NCBI GenBank assembly: GCA_003142615.1 | Contig: PLMW01000047.1 | Location: forward strand, 1-62,103 | Direction of reading: 5' to 3' | From: Opitutia bacterium | GTDB taxonomy: Bacteria; Verrucomicrobiota; Verrucomicrobiia; Opitutales; Opitutaceae | DNA: 62,103 bases | Shown here: piece by piece, positions 57,348 to 62,103 of the stretch | Position numbering within the stretch: the stretch's first letter is position 1 | Layout of the letters: the number at the start of each line of letters is the position of its first letter | The notes under the pieces: generated by a model | The model's database searches: none | The model's input: the letters and a program-made list of their open reading frames with translations, nothing else | What the model was told of the DNA's origin: nothing | Program-made: the position numbers and the translations under genes

Positions 57348-57707
57348 AAGACGGACGAGGCGAAGGCCTTCAACCAAGCCCATGGCGACAATAAAAAATG
57401 GCACTACGTCAATTTTCCGGTCGGCTCGAAGAAGTACAGTTTGGCCAGCCGCTTCGCCTATCCGCACGACGTGGTGCACCTGATCAACGGCTGCGTCACC
57501 GTGCTGGAAGGCGGGGAGTTTGAAAACCTCACGCCCAAGGACGCCCTGCGCTTCCTCATCCACCTGGTGGGCGACGTCCACCAACCGCTGCACACCGTGG
57601 CGGGCTACCGGACCAAGTATGCCCAGGTCGTGAAGGAGCAGTTGCGGAAAGGCGGCATCCACCTGGCGCAATTGCTCAATGCGATCAATTGGGATGCAAA
57701 TCCCTAA
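57348..57707 (+). pseudogene. S1/P1-type nuclease fragment
   Basis: The frame reads KKWHYVNFPVGSKKY, AYPHDVVHLINGCVTVLEGG, ALRFLIHLVGDVHQPLHTVA and then the C-terminal KYAQVVKEQLRKGGIHLAQL. The zinc-ligand words HDVVHLI and GDVHQPLH are typical of S1/P1 nucleases. The N-terminus (including the first Trp ligand) is missing, and the middle between QPLHTVAGY and RTKYAQ has been deleted. It is a dead remnant joined to the preceding fragment. Confidence 0.75.
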
Positions 57708-57975
57708 GCAGCGGGCACAATCAAGCTGTCCCTGTTACGCTGCGTATCGGTCCCGTTGCACAAGGCCGACTGTCGCCCGCCAGGCGTCAGTTTTCCCGCG
57801 TTTGTCCGCAGATTTCCCGCATGACTTCGATCCACCCTTTGGTGCGCTGACGGACCCTCACACTCGACACGCACAGTAGATAGAGACTCCGGAACGAGGA
57901 TCGAATCTGCAGCGTAACGGCCTTCCAACCGTTTAGTGATCGTGCATGTGCTGCAAGACCCAGCCTGAAGCGTTA

Positions 57976-58740
57976 TCAGGGGCTGAATCTGCGAAAAAGG
58001 ATTCCTTTAGGGGTCATCGTAAACATCGGTTTAGGCTGCCCGGCACCAAGAGCAAAGGGAGTTTCTAGACTTTGCTTGCCGGTCAGCAGCTCAATTTCAG
58101 TTTTAATGGATGTTCCTATCCGTTGGCCTAAAGCTAATGCGTCAGAATCGTTGCTGTCTGTTACTTCTGCGTAGGTGACAACTGGCGGGCTTCCTTGAGA
58201 GACAATCGTTGGCAGACCAAACAATGCGTGTGCGGCCTCAATCTCAGGATAACAGGCTCTATAATCGACGATAAGCCTGTAAAAACTGGTCGGATCGAAG
58301 GGGAAAGCGCCGGCGTTGACGAGCAGGACTGCTCCGCGAATGGGCAACTCGATGAAAGTCTTTGTGTCAGCAATCTGTGCTGCAGCGTCGGCAAGAGCGC
58401 GTTGGATGGGTCTGCCCAAAATATGGCGCCAATATTTCTGGGAAAGCTGTCCGGTGAGCCTTATCAATCGCCTATTTGCAGTGACGTTCAGGGGGCCGCG
58501 CGGAAACTCCTCTCTGTAAAACCTCTGAATACTACGTTGATGGTCTGGCGATGACAGGGGATCGAGCTCCAAGATTTTCAATTCTACGGCAAAATTGCCG
58601 ATGATGTAATCGACGTTGCGCTTGCCAGGCGGCAGAGAGTGTCTTTCCGTCAGGCGGTAACCGTTAAGCCGGGCGATACATCGATCGAAGAAACACTCGT
58701 TAAATTGGACCCCTGTGATTATTTGCGGTTCGTCTGGCAC
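57976..58740 (-). CDS. Hypothetical protein with a PD-(D/E)XK-like motif
   Basis: GTG at 58740 starts a 254-residue protein of noticeably lower GC content than its surroundings. Near residues 43-55 the sequence VDYIIGNFAVELKILE shows the D-x(n)-E-x-K arrangement of PD-(D/E)XK nucleases, placed between predicted beta strands. Later parts (RGAVLLVNAGAFPFDPTSFY, IEAAHALFGLPTIVSQGSPP) are of unknown type. It is intact, isolated and in an accessory region, which would suit a restriction or defence nuclease, but the motif alone is weak evidence. Confidence 0.5.
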   Translation of the reverse strand: MPDEPQIITGVQFNECFFDRCIARLNGYRLTERHSLPPGKRNVDYIIGNFAVELKILELDPLSSPDHQRSIQRFYREEFPRGPLNVTANRRLIRLTGQLSQKYWRHILGRPIQRALADAAAQIADTKTFIELPIRGAVLLVNAGAFPFDPTSFYRLIVDYRACYPEIEAAHALFGLPTIVSQGSPPVVTYAEVTDSNDSDALALGQRIGTSIKTEIELLTGKQSLETPFALGAGQPKPMFTMTPKGILFRRFSP

Positions 58741-58766
58741 TAACTTGTAGCTTACGTGGTGTGCGT

Positions 58767-58880
58767 TTACCGGGCGAGCTTGTTGAGCGCACTACTTCCA
58801 AGGACCCTAGCATCCATAGGCTTAATATCCATGGTAAAGATCTGCGCGTCACATTTTGGGCATTTAGGATAACCAAGCAT
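58767..58880 (-). CDS. Very small zinc-ribbon-like protein or N-terminal fragment
   Basis: From ATG 58880 the frame encodes 37 residues with CPKCDAQIF, a single CxxC knuckle. The rest (IKPMDARVLGSSALNKLAR) lacks the second Cys pair expected for a ribbon, so it may be a truncated gene. It lies between the PD-(D/E)XK candidate and the 100-residue gene on the same strand. Confidence 0.3.
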   Translation of the reverse strand: MLGYPKCPKCDAQIFTMDIKPMDARVLGSSALNKLAR

Positions 58881-58923
58881 GGGTTCCTTTCGTTTCTGCG
58901 GCCAAGATTGCCACAAAACGAAA

Positions 58924-59226
58924 TTACCTAGCAGATCTAACCCTGCTGGCAATCGCCGCTTTGACCGCTGTTTCCGGTGAGACCACTGGCGAAATTTCCA
59001 GCACAGTTACCACATCCAGCTTGTCCGGCTGCTTCTCGTTGGCATATCCCCACGCATAGCAGCGTTTGGCCGTGGCGTGGCCGATGAGATCGAAAACCTC
59101 GACCTCGCCATCCCATACGGTCTTGCCTTCGAAAATCTCTTTGACGGGCACCGTTTGGCGATGCCTAGCCCCGCAGCCATGCAATAAATAAATCTTCGCC
59201 TGTAGCTCGCCAAAATAATCCATCAA
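58924..59226 (-). CDS. Hypothetical protein, 100 residues
   Basis: The frame starts with two ATG codons (59226 and 59223). The protein reads DYFGELQAKIYLLHGCGARH, then VPVKEIFEGKTVWDGEVEVF and DLIGHATAKRCYAWGYANEK. The segment FEGKTVWDGEVEVFDL followed by AKRCYAWG looks conserved among small hypotheticals, but I cannot name the family. It has no membrane segment. It ends beside the tRNA scar. Confidence 0.6.
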   Translation of the reverse strand: MMDYFGELQAKIYLLHGCGARHRQTVPVKEIFEGKTVWDGEVEVFDLIGHATAKRCYAWGYANEKQPDKLDVVTVLEISPVVSPETAVKAAIASRVRSAR

Positions 59227-59369
59227 GATGCCATTTTAACGAGGTCGCTGACCGTCCACAAGCGGGAAGAGACACCAAGCGCCATAGCTGCCCGTGGGAT
59301 TCCCTGCTGGGGAAGTGATGCCCGCGCTGGCGGCGGCGATGTGTGCAGCTACTTGAGCCGTTTAAAGTA

Positions 59370-59397
59370 AGTCAGTTCGAATCTGACCACCCCGACC
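59370..59397 (+). other. tRNA 3' fragment (T arm, acceptor strand and CCA): second attachment scar
   Basis: GTCAG/CTGAC (59370-59374 and 59382-59386) closes the loop TTCGAAT, followed by acceptor strand CACCCCG, A and CCA (ends 59397). The upstream sequence does not form an anticodon arm with a 7-nt loop and no 5' acceptor strand (CGGGGTG) is nearby. The acceptor CACCCCGA is common in tRNA-Pro, but the fragment is too short to decide the amino acid. Confidence 0.6.
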
Positions 59398-59446
59398 ATT
59401 TGACTCAACGCGACCGGAAGGCGCTTGGGCAGAATGCATCTTCCGG

Positions 59447-61321
59447 CTAACGCCGGTTCGCCCGCTTCCGCTTGCCTGCACCCAACAGCCGTTCGGCGGC
59501 CGCGTCCATTCCGAGGCGATGCAGCGTGGCGCGGAGCGCGTCCCGCAGCCCGGGTTTGTACCAGAAAAAGAAGCTGCGCTGTTCCTCCTTCTCCTCCGGG
59601 GTGCGCGCCACGGCAACCGGTTTTCCCGAGCAGGGGTGCAGGCCGGTCGCGTAGATCTCCGTGGCCACCGTCATCGGCGTGGGCGTGAAATCTTGAACCT
59701 GCTCCAGCCGGAATCCGAGCTCCTTGGTTTGCAGCGCGAGGCTGGCCATGTCCTGCGGCCGCGAGCCGGGATGTGAGCTGATGAAATACGGCACCAGTTG
59801 GAGTTGCGGTTTCCCGAGTCGGGCCTTGACCGCATCGAAACGCGCCTTGAAGCGGCGAAAGAGCGCGAACGACGGCTTGCGCATGACGTTCAACACCGCA
59901 TCCGAGGTATGCTCGGGCGCGACCTTGAGCCGGCCCGAGACGTGATGCGCGAGGAGCTCGTCGACGTACCGGTCATGCCCCTGGCGCACCTCGGGCGGTG
60001 CGCGCCCGTCCAGCAACAAATCGTACCGGAGTCCGCTCGTCACGAAGGCGTGTTTGACACCGGGCACGGAGCGCACCGCCCGATAGACCTCGAGCAGCGG
60101 ACGATGGTCCGTGTCGAGGTTGGGGCAGATGCGTGGCCAGATGCAGCTCGGCTTCTCGCACTCGTCGCACAGGCGCGGCTCGCGGCCCTGCATCCGGAAC
60201 ATGTTGGCCGACGGACCGCCGAGATCGGTGATGGTGCCGCGGAAATCGGGCATCGCCGTCACCGCCCGCACCTCGCGCAAGATGCTTTCCTGGCTGCGGC
60301 TGACCACGAACTTCCCCTGGTGCGCGGAGATCGTGCAGAAGCTGCACCCGCCAAAGCAGCCCCGGTGCAGATTGATCGAGTGCTTGATCATCTCGTACGC
60401 CGGAATGGGCCCGCGCTTGCGGTAGCGCGGATGCGGCATGCGCGTGTACGGCAGGTCGAAACTCGCGTCGAGCTGCTCCGTCGTCATCGTGGGGAACGGC
60501 GGGTTCACCACCAGCAGACGCCCGCCGACCTCCTGCCGGAGCCGCCGGGCGTGCACGCGGTTGGATTCGGTTTCGATCCGTCCGAAGTTGGCCGCGTAGC
60601 TGGCGCGATTCCGCACGCACTCCTCGTGCGAATTCAGGGTGATGTCCTCCCAGCGGTGGTTTGGGGGGATTTCCGCGCCCGGCGGCAGCAGGCCGGCCGT
60701 TTGCGGGACGGTTTTCAGCGACGAGAACGGCACCCCGCGGCGCAGCAGCCGCAAAATTTCGAGCAGGGGCAGTTCGCCCATCCCGTAGACCAGCAGGTCG
60801 GCGCCGCTTTCCGCGAGCACGCTGGGTTTAATCGTGTCGGACCAGTAGTCGAAGTGCGTGACGCGCCGGAGGCTCGCTTCGATGCCTCCAATCATCACCG
60901 GCACCTCGGGGTAGAGCTGCTTGAGGATGCGCGTGTAGACCACGACGGCGTAGTCGGGGCGGAAACCCGCCTGATCGCCCGGCGTGTAAGCGTCGTCCGA
61001 GCGGAGCCGTCGGCCGGCGGTGTAGTGGTTCACCATCGAATCCATGCAGCCGGCCGTGACCCCGAAAAACAGCCGTGGCCGTCCAAGCTTGCGGAAGTCG
61101 CGCAGATCGTCCCGCCAGTTGGGTTGCGGCAGGATCGCCACGCGCAAGCCCTCGCGTTCGATGGTCCGTCCCACGACCGCCGTGCCGAAGGAAGGATGGT
61201 CGACGTAGGCGTCGCCGGACACGAGGATGACGTCGACCTCGGCCCAACCACGGGCGTCCAACTCGTCACGCGAGGCGGGCAACCAGCGGGAGGAATCCCC
61301 TAGGGGTAGCGAAAACCTCAT
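59447..61321 (-). CDS. YgiQ-family radical SAM protein
   Basis: This 624-residue protein has the N-terminal YgiQ domain (DVILVSGDAYVDHPSFGTAV, LFFGVTAGCMDSMVNHYTAG), which is cobalamin-like in fold. The radical SAM cluster motif is RGCFGGCSFCTI (CxxxCxxC). A second Cys group (CDECEKPSCIWPRICPNLD) may bind another cluster. The C-terminal extension ends with DFTPTPMTVATEIYATGLHP and a basic tail. YgiQ proteins are widespread and their reaction is not established. It marks the return to backbone after the accessory region. Confidence 0.93.
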   Translation of the reverse strand: MRFSLPLGDSSRWLPASRDELDARGWAEVDVILVSGDAYVDHPSFGTAVVGRTIEREGLRVAILPQPNWRDDLRDFRKLGRPRLFFGVTAGCMDSMVNHYTAGRRLRSDDAYTPGDQAGFRPDYAVVVYTRILKQLYPEVPVMIGGIEASLRRVTHFDYWSDTIKPSVLAESGADLLVYGMGELPLLEILRLLRRGVPFSSLKTVPQTAGLLPPGAEIPPNHRWEDITLNSHEECVRNRASYAANFGRIETESNRVHARRLRQEVGGRLLVVNPPFPTMTTEQLDASFDLPYTRMPHPRYRKRGPIPAYEMIKHSINLHRGCFGGCSFCTISAHQGKFVVSRSQESILREVRAVTAMPDFRGTITDLGGPSANMFRMQGREPRLCDECEKPSCIWPRICPNLDTDHRPLLEVYRAVRSVPGVKHAFVTSGLRYDLLLDGRAPPEVRQGHDRYVDELLAHHVSGRLKVAPEHTSDAVLNVMRKPSFALFRRFKARFDAVKARLGKPQLQLVPYFISSHPGSRPQDMASLALQTKELGFRLEQVQDFTPTPMTVATEIYATGLHPCSGKPVAVARTPEEKEEQRSFFFWYKPGLRDALRATLHRLGMDAAAERLLGAGKRKRANRR

Positions 61322-61664
61322 CGGGAGGCGAATTCGTTGATTGGTCTGTCAGTTGCGGTCGAGCGTGCGGCGAAGCTGCGACCGTGGTCACGCCGAAATG
61401 GGGCTTAAGATAGGGTCGAGGCCGTCTGCGCATGACCCCCGCGGCGTGACGCCTCGGGCCGAGACATAAAGCTGGAATTCCCTTTCCATCCAGCTACCAA
61501 GACTAAGCGGCTATGAAGCTCAAGAGCGGTGTCAGGGTCCCAACCACGGGGACCGAAAGGCTGTACACAAAACTGTTGGCCCAGCCGACAGAAGAAGGCG
61601 GGGCCAGGATTCAGCCGCAAACGCGGCAGCGACCCCGTCGGGACCGAGGGCCGGCGGGCGCCGC
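61322..61664. other. Intergenic stretch
   Basis: No coding frame with protein-like composition, tRNA or clear terminator was found. The sequence separates two minus-strand genes. Confidence 0.5.
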
Positions 61665-61904
61665 TCAGGCGGCGGGCTTGGCCGGCGGGGTTTCGACCTT
61701 CGATTTGGCGGCCTTGCATGCGAGCATCCACAGCCACACGCCAAGCGCGGCGAGGACGATGACGGCGACGACGCTCCACCATCGGCCGACATGGCAGCCA
61801 CCGACTTGCACACCTGCGCAGACGATGATGCGGATCAGCTGGCCAAGGCCCATGAGGCCGAAGATCACACTGGCGACTCGCAGCCCGAGAGCTGGAGAGT
61901 TCAT
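61665..61904 (-). CDS. Small two-helix membrane protein
   Basis: AAGGA stands 8 bp before ATG 61904. The 79-residue product has two membrane helices (about residues 7-29 and 43-63), with two Cys in the connecting loop (ICAGVQVGGCHVG) and a Lys/Pro/Ala tail. No family is recognised. The longer open frame to 62096 is not needed and has untypical composition. Confidence 0.65.
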   Translation of the reverse strand: MNSPALGLRVASVIFGLMGLGQLIRIIVCAGVQVGGCHVGRWWSVVAVIVLAALGVWLWMLACKAAKSKVETPPAKPAA

Positions 61905-62103
61905 GATAACATCCTTTCTGGGGTTTGCCCGCTGGGAGCGGGCCATACGGAGTGCGTGGCGCGGGTCAGTTTCGCGTCTGCCACGAAACCCGCCTCCGTT
62001 CAACCCGATTCGTGCCTGCCATAGCCGGCCCAGCGTTGATTTCGCCTCCTTCCCCAGGGCTGCGGAGGACAGCCGGCTTGGGCTACGAGGATTCATTCTC
62101 CGC

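Larger units (their letters stand above)
43872..59397. mobile_element. Decayed accessory region ending at a tRNA scar
   Basis: Between glmS and the YgiQ-type gene the layout changes from tight operons to isolated genes, truncated genes, transposase fragments and tandem repeats. The right edge carries a tRNA 3' fragment at 59370-59397, the usual far-end mark of tRNA-site integration. I found no intact tRNA or integrase at the left edge, so the true left border and whether one or several elements were involved are not known. Confidence 0.45.

Noticed and set aside
59798-61303. 501-residue frame opposite the YgiQ-type gene
   Set aside because: Shadow frame; His/Arg/Gly/Val-rich and without recognisable domains.

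Overview
The window is GC-rich and tightly packed. The core gene set is that of a Gram-negative bacterium: uppP, rpmF-plsX-fabH, bamD- and lptE-like genes, glmM, glmS, glgC, uvrB, gdhA and mscL. Gene order, protein style and several small secreted or domain-of-unknown-function (DUF) families suggest Verrucomicrobiota, probably Opitutaceae. That placement rests on recognition, not on a database search.

1 to 6.65 kb is the right part of an integrated phage-like element. It carries an HK97-fold major capsid protein, a small-terminase-like protein, a complete large terminase, three hypothetical proteins (two form an overlapping secreted/membrane pair), an XRE regulator and an HNH-type protein. 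It ends in a 3' fragment of a tRNA-Ser(GCU) gene. The intact tRNA and the integrase are expected to the left, outside the window. The capsid gene lies upstream of the terminase genes, which is not the usual order.

6.7 to 43.9 kb is chromosomal backbone. In order it holds: a universal stress protein; a divergent mntH/mntR pair with a perfect 16-bp palindrome between them; an orphan two-domain ABC permease; an Fpg-type glycosylase; an MFS transporter whose central loop contains a hairpin repeat read in frame; a cluster with a DUF2235 hydrolase, a patatin lipase, two small proteins and a membrane-anchored protein; an XRE regulator related to the one in the phage element; a frameshifted pfkB kinase; trpD-glmM; uppP; rpmF-plsX-fabH followed by bamD- and lptE-like genes; rpe; a GNAT enzyme; the solute-binding and ATPase subunits that may serve the distant permease; hpt; three small or secreted proteins; uvrB; gdhA; mscL; a second stress protein; glgC; and glmS. 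A family of short repeats sharing CAGGAAGCCAGGAA-like words sits at gene ends, often as hairpins.

43.9 to 59.4 kb is a decayed accessory region. It starts with three exact-length 20-bp tandem repeats and contains intact single genes: an EVE/PUA-like protein, a metallophosphoesterase, a B12-binding radical SAM enzyme, DUF2784 and DUF5069 proteins, a nitroreductase, a hybrid histidine kinase and a candidate PD-(D/E)XK nuclease. Between them lie fragments of IS630 and IS110 transposases, a Ser/Thr kinase, a sulfatase and an S1/P1 nuclease. It ends at a second tRNA 3' fragment (T arm plus acceptor strand plus CCA), so this region too probably grew by integration at a tRNA gene. Backbone resumes with a YgiQ-type radical SAM protein and a small membrane protein.

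The best candidates for something new are the capsid/terminase element, the two-lipase membrane cluster at 13.3 to 17.4 kb, and the mobile hairpin repeats, one of which has entered a coding sequence in frame.
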